Of a stretch of DNA of 64,000 nucleotides, positions 53,735-62,941 are shown piece after piece. The notes beneath the pieces are model-generated. The model ran no database searches and was not told the origin of the DNA. It saw only the letters and a list, made by a program, of their open reading frames with translations. A program made the position numbers and the translations under genes. The number at the start of each line of letters is the position of its first letter. The first letter of the stretch is position 1. Origin of the DNA: Spirochaetaceae bacterium (GTDB lineage: Bacteria; Spirochaetota; Leptospiria; Leptospirales; Leptonemataceae); NCBI GenBank assembly GCA_002729885.1, contig PBUB01000018.1:123362-187361 (forward strand), given 5' to 3'.

Positions 53735-53764
53735 CCTTCGCCGGAAAGAGCGACCCGGCGAAGG
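53735..53764. terminator. bidirectional hairpin between rtcB and the outer-membrane protein gene
   Basis: CCTTCGCCGG and CCGGCGAAGG form a perfect 10-bp stem around a 10-nt loop. It lies between two convergent genes. T-tracts are weak on both sides. Confidence 0.6.
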
Positions 53765-53821
53765 CGTGGCGTTGCTGCAGAGTATGATTCTTCAGCTTCC
53801 CATGTTACGAACTTCCGGAAT

Positions 53822-54844
53822 CTAGAAATGAAATGCGACGGAGAAGATCAAAATCTCATCCTGAAGCTTCTCCTGGTTTCTACGTGTTGGTAGACCTTCC
53901 GGGGAAAGAAAGAATCTCTCCACGTCGTAGCTTTCTAAGGGCGTGAAGGGTTTCTGATACGCGAGAGAAACGTGCCAATCTCCGAAATAGAATCCACTGC
54001 CCACTTCCCAGTGTCGATAGAATTCCGGGTGACTTTCCCCCTTCTCAATTAGTACTCCGCTATGAGGCTTTCGATAGAGTCCCCCTGCAAATGGTTCAAA
54101 CCAGTCCCACCGGTACGCAATACGAATAGAGACCTGAGTTACCTTTTCGAGTTCGAAAAGTTCTCGATCCACCCTGGTTTCTGGCTCCTGCCACGGGTAT
54201 GCCGTTTGTTGTCTATTGTCAGGTAATCCGCCGATGGGAAAAATGCCGCCCAGCCGAGCTAGAATAGTAAAGGATTCATAGATGTAGCCGGCTGTAATTC
54301 CTGTTTGCGAATCGTAGAAGGGCTCATCGATCATGCTGTTTCCGCTGGATGCGAAACCTATGTCCCCGTCCAGCACTAGAAGGAAGGAAGGATGCAGATC
54401 AAGGCTGTATCGTAGTCCGGTTCTTGGTCTCAGCCATCGGGCCGCATCCGGTGCATCTTTCTGCGAAAAGGCGATGTGACCCAATTCCAGACGCCATGAA
54501 AAATCATCGAGAAATGAAAGTTCTACACCGGCACGGCTTAAAAGCACATTTCGATTGCCACGCTCTCCCTTTCTATACTCGAAGTCCAGAGTTGCTCGAT
54601 CCGCTGGAAGCGGATTGCTTCCAGCCACGCCTGAAATTCCCGAAGGATGATGAGCGGCCAGATCGGTGGCCGAAACAAAAAGGGTAAGCAGTAGAAGAAT
54701 CAATAAAGAGTTCAGATGCCTCGAGATCTTTGCTGTATTCCCTGCCTCTTGCGGCTTGCGAGATCCGGCCAGGGTCTTCCGCTTAAGGGCGAAGGGCCAG
54801 GTCCAGCGAAGAGCGAGATGTTTCCCGATCAGAGAGTAAAACAT
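53822..54844 (-). CDS. probable outer-membrane beta-barrel protein in the metallo-pair operon
   Basis: A 340-residue protein. ATG 54844 has GGAG 5 bp upstream inside the preceding gene, which it overlaps by 16 bp. The signal core is LLILLLLTLFVSATDL (about 47-62), with cleavage likely at LAA/HHPSG. The mature protein has alternating strands with aromatic ends, for example LDFEYRKGERGNRNVLL, SWRLELGHIAFSQ, SYDVERFFLS, and it ends in VAFHF, a terminal Phe typical of Bam-dependent barrels. The mature N-terminus has two His, which could bind metal. Its position after the MbnP/MbnH-like genes suggests a role in metal or ligand transport across the outer membrane, but no family is recognised. Confidence 0.65.
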   Translation of the reverse strand: MFYSLIGKHLALRWTWPFALKRKTLAGSRKPQEAGNTAKISRHLNSLLILLLLTLFVSATDLAAHHPSGISGVAGSNPLPADRATLDFEYRKGERGNRNVLLSRAGVELSFLDDFSWRLELGHIAFSQKDAPDAARWLRPRTGLRYSLDLHPSFLLVLDGDIGFASSGNSMIDEPFYDSQTGITAGYIYESFTILARLGGIFPIGGLPDNRQQTAYPWQEPETRVDRELFELEKVTQVSIRIAYRWDWFEPFAGGLYRKPHSGVLIEKGESHPEFYRHWEVGSGFYFGDWHVSLAYQKPFTPLESYDVERFFLSPEGLPTRRNQEKLQDEILIFSVAFHF

Positions 54845-55608
54845 TCTGTCTCCGTAACGAAGGAAGCGGAAGCAACGTTGTTTCTAATTGATGCACTACC
54901 GGTACCATTGGCAAAGAGTATACTATGGTTCAAAAGCAGTGGCTTACTCACGGACTGATTCAGGGACGGATTGGAAGTGCAATTGAAGATTACCGAAGAA
55001 TCCACCAACTCCGTAGAGGCGCTACCGAAGGGTGTAGCATCGGAGGTTCCGGCAGAAGTAATCCGCCCGATGTGCAATCGAATACTCCGGATCTGTCCCG
55101 GCGGTACCCTTAATGCCAGATCCAGGGGCTGGTAGTTCCGTCCGCCTGCATCCGTGGCCGTTCCTCCAGTGAGTATGAAGGTTCCCCCTGATGTGCGAAA
55201 GCTACTTGTCGTAGATACGGTTTCTTCGCCATGGGCCAGAAGTTCCCCTTCTCTGTGTAGATACATCAGTTTCGTCAGGATCCCCTGAAAGAAACCAGGA
55301 TCATAGATGATTTCCACCTCCTGGATTTCGATCTCGAGGCTGCTCAGATCAATGGCAGCTCCACCGCTACTGAATTGGTCTATAGCATCGGATCCGCCGT
55401 CCGTGAATCTTAGCTGCAACTGAAGATCTGTACGTGCGCTACCAAGAAGGAATGATGCCAGGGCACTTTGCTCCTCCTCACCGTCGGTGATGCGGCCGTA
55501 AACGCAATTGCTGATTAGTGAAACGAACAGTATAATTGCCAATAAGAAAGATGGATAACTCTTTTGGGCACCGTTCGAAACAATTACATACTGCGCGAAG
55601 CGATTCAT
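54829..55608 (-). CDS. lipoprotein of unknown function in the metallo-pair operon
   Basis: A 259-residue protein. ATG 55608 is used because GGAGG lies 6 bp upstream; the open frame runs to 55698. The signal core is PSFLLAIILFVSLI (about 19-32), with the likely lipid-modified Cys in SNC (Asn before Cys). The mature protein looks beta-rich: DLQLQLRFTDGG, DLSSLEIEIQEVEIIYDPG, QIRSIRLHIGRITS, with a Cys near the middle and one at the C-terminus. The wording DLALRVPPGQ and HIGRI suggests a Ca-binding or adhesin-like sandwich, but no domain is certain. It lies between the MbnH-like enzyme and the barrel, and is probably cotranscribed. Confidence 0.6.
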   Translation of the reverse strand: MNRFAQYVIVSNGAQKSYPSFLLAIILFVSLISNCVYGRITDGEEEQSALASFLLGSARTDLQLQLRFTDGGSDAIDQFSSGGAAIDLSSLEIEIQEVEIIYDPGFFQGILTKLMYLHREGELLAHGEETVSTTSSFRTSGGTFILTGGTATDAGGRNYQPLDLALRVPPGQIRSIRLHIGRITSAGTSDATPFGSASTELVDSSVIFNCTSNPSLNQSVSKPLLLNHSILFANGTGSASIRNNVASASFVTETECFTL

Positions 55609-55694
55609 CCATAACCTCCATGACCACCATTTCGAGGGATCCCTGAACATCGACCATGGTGGGGTAGGAAAAGACTTTCGAGACCATCTTTGAA

Positions 55695-56969
55695 TCATGG
55701 GCCAAACCTTGGGTTTCCCTGCCGTGGGTTGCTAAACTGGCTGTCTGTCGCAAAGTCCCACTGCGTTAGTGCCAGTAGAAATTCCACTATATCATTTCTA
55801 TCTGAGTCGGAGATGGTGAAAGGACGAATAAGTGTGGTGTCGACGGAGGTTCCAACTGTCTGCCCTCTTTTCACCGCATCACCGCCAGCCCGATACATAT
55901 CTACAATTTTTCGGAGAGCTTCTCGTGCGCAGGCTTCCATGGCGCTCTGGTCGGAAGGATCGGATGGAGGCGATGTACAGTTTACCGAGCCATCATGGAA
56001 GTAGGGCATGGTAAGGCCGAGGTTTCGCAATGATGGCGCTCGAAATTTGCCGCGATCGATACTGAGTCCGGTGATATCTTCCAGGCCAGTGGTAGCCTTC
56101 GAATCGTATTCCGGGTCCGAGTATGTGCCATTGTTATGATAGGCAAACTCCAGGGCGCCGGAATTAGAATGAAGACTACTGTCAGAAAAGTTAAATCCAC
56201 CATGACAATGAAAACACTCCGCAACCTCGCCATTAAAAAGCTCGAATCCCCTAACCTGGGCAGGAGTTGCCGAACCTGTGCCCCGAGTGAACTTGTCCCA
56301 GGAAGAGTCAAAACTCATCATGGATCGTTGAAAGGCAGCCAGAGCGAATCGCACGTTTTGCTCATTGATGTTTCCGTCGTACGCTTGCTCGAACAGATTT
56401 CTATAGGTTTCGTCGGCCTGGATGGTATTCAGGTAGTCGGTATTCTGAAGCCCCAGCTCCACAATGGAGTTGGGACCTGACTCCGAAAACAGAGGAACCC
56501 GGGCCTGACCTTCCAGGCTGGCCAGCAACGGGTTATTCCAGGTTAGCTTACTGTTATAGGCAACATTTGTAAGATGCTGAGCATTCCTTGCATGCAACTC
56601 GCCTATAGGATGACCGGCATGGACGATACCCCGGGGCCGTTCCCTGCCGTCAGCGAAAGCTCTCGACTGAAAGTGACAGCTTGCACAGGACATGCTCTGA
56701 TCCCTGGACAGGGCTTTGTCATAGAACAAATGTCGTCCAAGTTCCACCCGGGCTTCTGTCTGGCAATTATCAGTGGGAACCACCGGTGCAGGAACATTCG
56801 AGGGTAGTCCCCATTCGTAAGGGTTACAGCCGCCACTGGTCGCAAGGGCGAGAAGCAGCCCATCATTGTTTGTGGTTTCCTTATTACAGCTGCCCAGAAA
56901 GGCAGCTGCAATGACAAGGACCGAAGGTACGATTCTACCGGACCGGTAAGGTTTGATGCGATATATCAT
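55695..56969 (-). CDS. MbnH-like di-heme peroxidase-family lipoprotein
   Basis: A 424-residue exported protein with signal and lipobox FLGSC (Cys28). Two c-type heme sites are present: CASCH (95-99) and CFHCH (252-256), the pattern of the bacterial di-heme cytochrome c peroxidase/MauG family. The surroundings match the metallo-mystery-pair enzymes: a GRHLFYDKALSRD block before the first heme and KFRAPSLRNLGLTMPYFHDGS near 315-335, where the second-heme side His/Tyr residues lie. In studied members MbnH oxidises a Trp of its partner MbnP to kynurenine, creating a Cu(I) site. The MbnP-like gene lies 2 bp upstream, so the pair is one unit. Confidence 0.88.
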   Translation of the reverse strand: MIYRIKPYRSGRIVPSVLVIAAAFLGSCNKETTNNDGLLLALATSGGCNPYEWGLPSNVPAPVVPTDNCQTEARVELGRHLFYDKALSRDQSMSCASCHFQSRAFADGRERPRGIVHAGHPIGELHARNAQHLTNVAYNSKLTWNNPLLASLEGQARVPLFSESGPNSIVELGLQNTDYLNTIQADETYRNLFEQAYDGNINEQNVRFALAAFQRSMMSFDSSWDKFTRGTGSATPAQVRGFELFNGEVAECFHCHGGFNFSDSSLHSNSGALEFAYHNNGTYSDPEYDSKATTGLEDITGLSIDRGKFRAPSLRNLGLTMPYFHDGSVNCTSPPSDPSDQSAMEACAREALRKIVDMYRAGGDAVKRGQTVGTSVDTTLIRPFTISDSDRNDIVEFLLALTQWDFATDSQFSNPRQGNPRFGP

Positions 56970-56971
56970 AG

Positions 56972-57799
56972 CTATCGAGCCTCAAATCCCCTGGCATTTG
57001 AGGAATTTGCTTCGCCGGTGCTCTGGTTCATGCCCATTCGATTTCGCATAACTCCGCAAAGCGTTGCATCGCCTACCGAATTTCCCATGCATGTATTGCT
57101 TGCATAGGTCTGGCCGTTGAACCATTCCGCAAGATCGAATTGAATACCTTTACCAACGTCTACTCCGGAAACAGTGACTCGACCTTTCATTTCCTCGGTG
57201 CAGTTCACTGTAGCCGTACAGGTGCGGGAACCCAGATGAAAATTGATCACGTTTGTACCATCGGTGAACTCAAGCTTTGTGAACTTAAAGCCGCTGGTCC
57301 AGGACCAGTACATTGCAGTAATGTTGAAAGGTGCTTCCGAGGTACCATTATCCAGTTTGTTCTGGGCCAGAGGTAGACCCACAGAGAAGGAGAGACCGGT
57401 GGCATCCGCCGGAGGGGCAGATATGATTATCTGAGAATTTGTATCTGTGGTGCCCGAAGTGGAACAATGGCCGGTACCGTTCTCGAGATCGATTAATACC
57501 GTTCCATCCTTTTGCCATCCAGTTACGTCCGGAACTGTGGCATTAACTTCGCCCGCGGGAGTTATCCAGGCGAATTCGGATAGATATAGTCTAAAGTCCC
57601 GAATCTGAACATTACTGTTCCCGCCCATTGTAAAAGTCTGGTTGCATGATACGGCCGTATCATGCACGACAAGGCTCACAGGCATGCTTACCGGAGTAGC
57701 TGCCAGAGCCAGCAAAGTCAGTGCATCGTCGCTGCTACTGGATTCATTACAGGACATCAACAATACAGACACGATGACCATAGAGATTTTCTTAATCAT
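56972..57799 (-). CDS. MbnP-like copper-binding lipoprotein (metallo-mystery pair)
   Basis: A 275-residue lipoprotein with lipobox LLMSC (Cys17). It fits the four-Cys MbnP-type family: NVQIRDFRLYLSEF near 63-76, GLSFSVGLPLAQNKLD (135-150), MYWSWTSGFKFTKLEF (163-178) with the two Trp of which one is converted by the partner enzyme, HLGSRTC (188-194) and further Cys at 200, 237 and 248. In studied members the modified Trp and a His bind Cu(I). The tail is Met- and Asn-rich (MRNRMGMNQ). GAAGAGGTAATTTT precedes the ATG at 57799. The di-heme enzyme gene follows directly. Confidence 0.85.
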   Translation of the reverse strand: MIKKISMVIVSVLLMSCNESSSSDDALTLLALAATPVSMPVSLVVHDTAVSCNQTFTMGGNSNVQIRDFRLYLSEFAWITPAGEVNATVPDVTGWQKDGTVLIDLENGTGHCSTSGTTDTNSQIIISAPPADATGLSFSVGLPLAQNKLDNGTSEAPFNITAMYWSWTSGFKFTKLEFTDGTNVINFHLGSRTCTATVNCTEEMKGRVTVSGVDVGKGIQFDLAEWFNGQTYASNTCMGNSVGDATLCGVMRNRMGMNQSTGEANSSNARGFEAR

Positions 57800-58077
57800 A
57801 AAATTACCTCTTCATACTTTCGCGCTCCCTTCGGTAAACCTCTCTCGGTGTTAATCCCGAGGGGAAGGCAAAGCCAGGGAGCATTATTGAACAGGATACC
57901 TGCCATCGAAAGGTACTACTGTTCCGGTAAGAGGGCCTGATGGAGCCAATACATCAGCCTATCGCCGGTCCTGACATGCGTTTAAGATCAGAATTCGCTG
58001 AACTGGCAAGGCTGAGCCAGAGCATCGGAAGACTCCGATCTCGGGCAATTTTATGGACGTATTGGCCTCTTGCGGCC
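57800..58077. other. gap of about 280 bp upstream of the MbnP-like gene
   Basis: No gene is recognised. At about 57940-57960 CTGATG and CATCAG form a 6-bp hairpin, which could end transcription from the DUF2946-like gene. The stretch next to the MbnP start (57800-57870) is the likely place for an operon promoter. Confidence 0.35.
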
Positions 58078-58548
58078 TTAGCGAAAGGGGGGAGGGCGAG
58101 GTAGCACGGACAGAAACCGGAATCGGCTCCGAGAGGACCCAACTCTTAAAACCGGAACCGAAGAGGCAACGGTTCCATCCAGCCGAATTTGACAGATTAT
58201 TATGATTGAATATAGAACGCCAAGGGTTAGATAACCCTGGCAAACCGGACAGCTTTCATGCTGATGTCCGGCATCCTCGGAATGCTCTGTGGAACTGGAA
58301 TTGCTTCCATGGCAGGGAGGCGCAGGGGCCACTGCATTATGACCAGGATGACTATCCTTTTGGTTTCCGGCATTTTGCTCCGGACCCGAGGCATTGGAGC
58401 GGTGTGCTTGCCCGGAATGCTCCGAAGCAAGCTCAGGTTGCAGGCGTGGACATTCATGCAGCTCCGGTATGGGATACTGAATTGCAAAGCCCAAAAGGGC
58501 CAGTAGCGCCAGGCTACGCTTCAGATCTTTGATCCGCGCTTTTCGCAT
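58078..58548 (-). CDS. DUF2946-like His-rich protein, probably copper-related
   Basis: A 156-residue protein with a hydrophobic N-terminal segment (about 11-24) and then a His-rich region (His at about 31, 43, 49, 67, 70, 80, 89, 95, 97). CPVC at 100-103 is followed by a second hydrophobic segment (GVLYSIIIICQI). The C-terminus ends in LPRPPPFR, comparable to the RAPP ending of DUF2946 proteins. Members of that family lie in copper-handling loci, although their biochemical role is not settled. Its position upstream of an MbnP/MbnH-like pair supports a metal role, and many His residues could bind Cu. It follows the kinase-like gene by 38 bp, same direction. Confidence 0.6.
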   Translation of the reverse strand: MRKARIKDLKRSLALLALLGFAIQYPIPELHECPRLQPELASEHSGQAHRSNASGPEQNAGNQKDSHPGHNAVAPAPPCHGSNSSSTEHSEDAGHQHESCPVCQGYLTLGVLYSIIIICQIRLDGTVASSVPVLRVGSSRSRFRFLSVLPRPPPFR

Positions 58549-58586
58549 AGCTCTCTATTGCATCCGTTACAGTCGCCGCTTTGCTG

Positions 58587-61500
58587 TCAAGCCTCCTGCT
58601 GAATCATATCTTCAGGATTTCGCTCGAGCTGTGCAAGGTCCCAGTTAAGCACAATCGCAGTTCCATATCCACGAGGTCCCTTTGCGATGTTCAAATTCGC
58701 CAACAGTGACTGCGCGATGGTGCGAATAGCATGGAGTCCTTTGCCGCGATCAGGATTGGTGCTTCCTGCCTTGCGAATCAAGCCTTCGCCATTGTCTGTA
58801 ATGGAAAGGGATATTGTATTGTCTTTTTCCACAAGTTTGATTTGTAGCCAGCGAGCATCGCTATGTTTGATGGCATTGTCAATAGCCTCGGTAACCAGCC
58901 AGAATAGATTTCTGAACCGATCTCCTATACGAGCCTTAACGTTTTTGGCTGCTCCGTCGCTCCAATCTACTTCGAATTCCATTCCGTTCTCTTCTGCTCT
59001 GGTCTGGAATCCCTCAATGTACTCTTTTAGTTTGGCCGGCAGATTCTGGGATCGATCCACCAGAGGGGGTAGAATGCTCCTGGAGACGGATTTAATGTCT
59101 ACAAATAGCTCATCCGGTAATCCTTCCGGTTTCTGGTCCAGCAACCTGTGGATTCCTCGAGAGCTTTCCAGATACCGATGGTGCAGATAATCCTGAATTT
59201 CGTCGGAAATGCGAATGTTTTTCTCGGCCACCAGTAGATGGGAGCGGTTCTTTTCATACTGAAACGAAGTGGATACGAAAGGAATGAGACTTTCGAGAAG
59301 CTTTTGATCTGCATCGCTTATCTCAGTTTTAGCAGGGAAGGTAGCCACCAGAAGCCCACGGGTACGGTCCCCTTCCACCAGCGGCAGAAGTACGTAAACT
59401 TCCTCGGTCTTTCGTCCTTTCTGAATCTTCTTTATGATTCCGGTTTCAGGGTTCTCTTCATCGCGATCCGCCAGAAAGAATTCTCTGTTGTCTTGCATTT
59501 CAAGTTCAGGCAAATCGTAAGGCCAGGCATCGCCTTTTCTTTTTAGAATAGCCGGTCGGTGAGTGGCCAGAGCCTCCCCAAAGAATGTGGAGGCCAGTGG
59601 GATAGATGCTCGCACCGGAAAATCCGGAACATTACGGCTGTAGAATCGTTCCAGAAGATCCTCATCCAGGAGAGTAAAAACGCTCAGGCGTTGCAGCTTG
59701 TAGTTCGCAAATACCTGTCGGTCCAGAATAGAAAGCTTTTCTTCGAATGTCTGGCTTTCGCTCAGAGATCTTGCCGCACTGGCCAGAAGGTAGCCTGCCT
59801 CGCGAGAGTTCTTTTCCCGGGCCAGGGCCTTATCAAGGTCGTCCTTTAATTGTGCTTCTCTATTCCTCGCACTGTCCAGGTCTCTCTGTCTCTGGGTGAG
59901 TGTCTCCTTGAGACGAGTCTCCTGCTGATTCAAATTGGAAATATTGTTGTCTCTGGCCTGAACCTGGCCATTCAATTCTGCGATTTCACCTTCCAGGTTC
60001 CGAATGTCTCGAGTTAGACGCGCTTCCTGCTCTTTGCGAGCGCCAATCTCTTTGCGAAGCCGCTCCTCGTTCTGATGTCCTTCCCGGATAGACTGGTTCT
60101 TTTCTGCGATAAGATTTTCCAGTTTGCTGCTTTCCTTTTTCAGGTCTTCAATCAGTGTGTTGAGAGATTGAATTTCTTCAGTTTTTTCCTGAATGGTTTG
60201 CTTGCGTGCAGATACCTCTGTTTGCAGATCGTGCTTTTCCTGATTGAGTCTATTTCGTTCCTGAGTGGTAATCCGTAGGTCCTGTCTGGTCTGTTCCAGC
60301 TCACCGGATGTTTTTTCCAGTTCGATTTCCAGGTTTCGAACTTTTCGCTCCAGCTCCGAACGAATGGAGTCACGCTCCATTTCCAATTGCAGTACCTGGT
60401 CCTGGTGCTGCTTTTCGGTTGCTGCGATGCTCTGCTTCAAAGAATCGATTTCTCCGGATAGCTGATTTCTCTGAATTTCCAGGTTGTGGATGCGATCATC
60501 TCTGTTCTTTAGATTGCCGGTCAGCTGCTGGATGTTCTGGTCCTTTTCCTGGATTTCATCCTTTGCCTCTCCCAGAGATCGTTCATACTCTGAGCGGTTT
60601 TCTGCTATTGTGTTTTCCAGGCGTTGTATTTCTTCCTGACGATTGGCCAGCTCTTTTTCCAGTCGGCTCCTGTTCTGGGAATGTTCTTCTTTCTCCCGGG
60701 CCAGACTGCCGCTTACCTGCTCGTAGAGGTTCTTAAGTTTATAAGCCTCTTCGCGCAACGCAGTCTCATTTTGTTGAGAAGTGCGATATAGCTGCTCGTA
60801 TTTTTCCGTGGCTTCCTTTTCGTTTTGTTCCAGAGTGTTTTGAATATCTGCGATTCTGGTGTCTGCATCGTTGCGGATGTTTTGAATCTCCTGATCTTTT
60901 TCATTCTGCAGATTGATAAGGTCAGACTCTGCCTTTTCCCTGGTTTTGCGCAGCTGTTCTTCGTAATCCTGTTTCTGATTCTGGATCTGGCCTTCCAGAT
61001 CCGATTTCAGTGCTTCAATCCTTGCATCCTTTTCACTTCGCAATTGTTCCAGGGCTGCCGTCTTTTCCTGAGTCAATGTCTCGATGGTATTGTCCAACTC
61101 GGATTGTAGTTCGCTGATTTCCTTTTCTCTGGTTTCCTGCAGACTCTGGAGGCGACTTTCATGTTCGGCAGTTAGCTCTCGAATGCGACTGTCTTTCTCT
61201 TCTGTGATTCGTTGGACAGCTTCGTCCTTTTGCCGACTGATTTCTGCGATCTTAGCTTCTTTTTCTGTTTGAGCGGATGCCAGATCCTTTTCGAATTTCT
61301 CTTTCTGTTCCTGCACCAGGCTTTCGTAAGTCTGGATTTCGCTCCGTAGCTCTTCTTCGGTTTTTCTGCGACTGGTCTGTTCCGCCTCCAGACTGCGATT
61401 GGTTTCTTCCAGGAGGCTGTTAGCCGTTTCCAGAGAATTCTCCAGCTCATCTCTTTGTGTGGTCAATCGTGAGATTTCGGCTTCCTGTCGGTGAATACGA

Positions 61501-62915
61501 TCCAGAGATTCGCTTTCGCTCTCTTCTAGCTTCTTGATGAGGTCCGCTTTTTGATCTTCGATGGTCTTTTCTGTATCTTCCAGGGTGGAATGCAGCTGTT
61601 GCACCTTGCCTGTGAGATCATTTTTCTGGTTTTCCAGGTTACGGACTGTTTCCTGCTGATCCTTGATTTCCTGATTCAACTTTTGAATCGTATCTGATTT
61701 CTCGGAGATCTCATCTTCCAGAGACTGCCTGGCGCTAACTTCCGACTCCAGTTTCTGCTCCAGTTCTTTGCGGGTTTTCGATTCTGAATTGAGATTGCTG
61801 TCTGATTCAGCCAGCTTCTGGCTCAAGCTATTGATCTGCTGCTGGCTTTCCTCGAGATCTCTTTGAACATCTGCCAGAGTTTCGTCCAGTTTCTGGATGC
61901 GGTTTTCTTTATCGGTAATGCTTTGCTCCAGGTCCTTCTTGAGGGTTTCCTTTTCTTTCTCCAGACGACTGGAAAACTCATCATCTCTTGTCTGAATCTC
62001 CTGTGCATGGCTTTGCACCAGGCTTTCCTTTTGCTCTGCCAGGCTCTGTTCCAGAGTTCGGTCATGTTCCGCTTTTAGATTCTCGATTTCCGAAAGAAGA
62101 TTTCCCTTATCTGACTGCAGGGATTCTGCTTTTGCCTGAAGATCGTTGCGAACCTTTTCCAGATCCTGCTGAGCCTTCTCTCTGGATTTCTCCGCAGACT
62201 GTAAATTGCCGGTTACGCTCTTGAGCTCTTTCGATGTTTCCAGGGTGGCCATCTGACGGTACTCTGCCAGAAAGAAGCTCTGGAAAATGCGGAGGCTGTC
62301 CAAGTCAGATTTTACAAAATTCGTGGCCGTGCGAAAAACAATAAGATGACCTTCCGGAGAATTCACCGTTTCCGGTACCGGCAGGGTCAGAGCATGCAAA
62401 GCATCCGTTTCTTGAAAGGAAAGGCCATCGCTTACTTCCGGAGTCTGATTACATTTAAATGCTCCGGCTGGTTGAAGCAGATCATCCGGGAGGTTCGGGC
62501 CAGCCTGGCGAGAGGAAGCAATCCAGCTCTGGTTGCCGCTACATGCAAAGAGTACCCTGTATTCCTTATCCAGAAGGCCAGCGAAGATAAGGGATTCTAC
62601 GTCCAGGTTCTGCTTTAGACTCTTCTGAATTCTTTGCAGACTCTGCTCCAGGCTACTGTCCTGCACGACCTTGATCCAGTCCTTACCCAGTTCCTGGATT
62701 GGGTCAAGGGCACTCTTTCTGGCAGATGATGCGGTCTTTTTGGTCGATGCCGTGGGTGCGCTCTTCGCAGTTTTCTTTACTGCTGGCTTGCTGGACGGGC
62801 TTTTCTTCTTCGCCGCCGGTGCGGCCTTCTTCTTTGCAGCCGGTTTCGCGGGTTTCGCGGTCTTTTTGGCCGTTTTCTTGGCCGCTTTTTTGCTGGTTTT
62901 CTTGCTCGTTGCCAT
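58587..62915 (-). CDS. giant GAF/coiled-coil protein with a histidine-kinase-type ATPase domain
   Basis: A 1442-residue cytoplasmic protein. Residues 1-70 are a Lys/Ala-rich, H1-like tail (KKTAKPAKPAAKKKAAPAAK). A GAF-like domain follows (about 80-235). A coiled coil of about 800 residues (240-1050) fills the middle, with Gln/Glu/Lys-rich heptads. A second GAF-like domain (about 1060-1230) leads to a HisKA_3/HATPase unit. The dimerisation helix reads NIRISDEIQDYLHHRYLES, where the H-box EIHD would be expected, so the phospho-acceptor His may be Gln. ATP-binding boxes are present: VTEAIDNAIKHSDA (N-box), ITDNGEGL (G1) and GKGLHAIR (G2). It may sense ligands through GAF and act as a scaffold or pseudokinase. 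SDR gene 26 bp upstream. Confidence 0.85.
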   Translation of the reverse strand: MATSKKTSKKAAKKTAKKTAKPAKPAAKKKAAPAAKKKSPSSKPAVKKTAKSAPTASTKKTASSARKSALDPIQELGKDWIKVVQDSSLEQSLQRIQKSLKQNLDVESLIFAGLLDKEYRVLFACSGNQSWIASSRQAGPNLPDDLLQPAGAFKCNQTPEVSDGLSFQETDALHALTLPVPETVNSPEGHLIVFRTATNFVKSDLDSLRIFQSFFLAEYRQMATLETSKELKSVTGNLQSAEKSREKAQQDLEKVRNDLQAKAESLQSDKGNLLSEIENLKAEHDRTLEQSLAEQKESLVQSHAQEIQTRDDEFSSRLEKEKETLKKDLEQSITDKENRIQKLDETLADVQRDLEESQQQINSLSQKLAESDSNLNSESKTRKELEQKLESEVSARQSLEDEISEKSDTIQKLNQEIKDQQETVRNLENQKNDLTGKVQQLHSTLEDTEKTIEDQKADLIKKLEESESESLDRIHRQEAEISRLTTQRDELENSLETANSLLEETNRSLEAEQTSRRKTEEELRSEIQTYESLVQEQKEKFEKDLASAQTEKEAKIAEISRQKDEAVQRITEEKDSRIRELTAEHESRLQSLQETREKEISELQSELDNTIETLTQEKTAALEQLRSEKDARIEALKSDLEGQIQNQKQDYEEQLRKTREKAESDLINLQNEKDQEIQNIRNDADTRIADIQNTLEQNEKEATEKYEQLYRTSQQNETALREEAYKLKNLYEQVSGSLAREKEEHSQNRSRLEKELANRQEEIQRLENTIAENRSEYERSLGEAKDEIQEKDQNIQQLTGNLKNRDDRIHNLEIQRNQLSGEIDSLKQSIAATEKQHQDQVLQLEMERDSIRSELERKVRNLEIELEKTSGELEQTRQDLRITTQERNRLNQEKHDLQTEVSARKQTIQEKTEEIQSLNTLIEDLKKESSKLENLIAEKNQSIREGHQNEERLRKEIGARKEQEARLTRDIRNLEGEIAELNGQVQARDNNISNLNQQETRLKETLTQRQRDLDSARNREAQLKDDLDKALAREKNSREAGYLLASAARSLSESQTFEEKLSILDRQVFANYKLQRLSVFTLLDEDLLERFYSRNVPDFPVRASIPLASTFFGEALATHRPAILKRKGDAWPYDLPELEMQDNREFFLADRDEENPETGIIKKIQKGRKTEEVYVLLPLVEGDRTRGLLVATFPAKTEISDADQKLLESLIPFVSTSFQYEKNRSHLLVAEKNIRISDEIQDYLHHRYLESSRGIHRLLDQKPEGLPDELFVDIKSVSRSILPPLVDRSQNLPAKLKEYIEGFQTRAEENGMEFEVDWSDGAAKNVKARIGDRFRNLFWLVTEAIDNAIKHSDARWLQIKLVEKDNTISLSITDNGEGLIRKAGSTNPDRGKGLHAIRTIAQSLLANLNIAKGPRGYGTAIVLNWDLAQLERNPEDMIQQEA

Positions 62916-62941
62916 TTCTTCGCTCGGTTGAATCGGACTGA

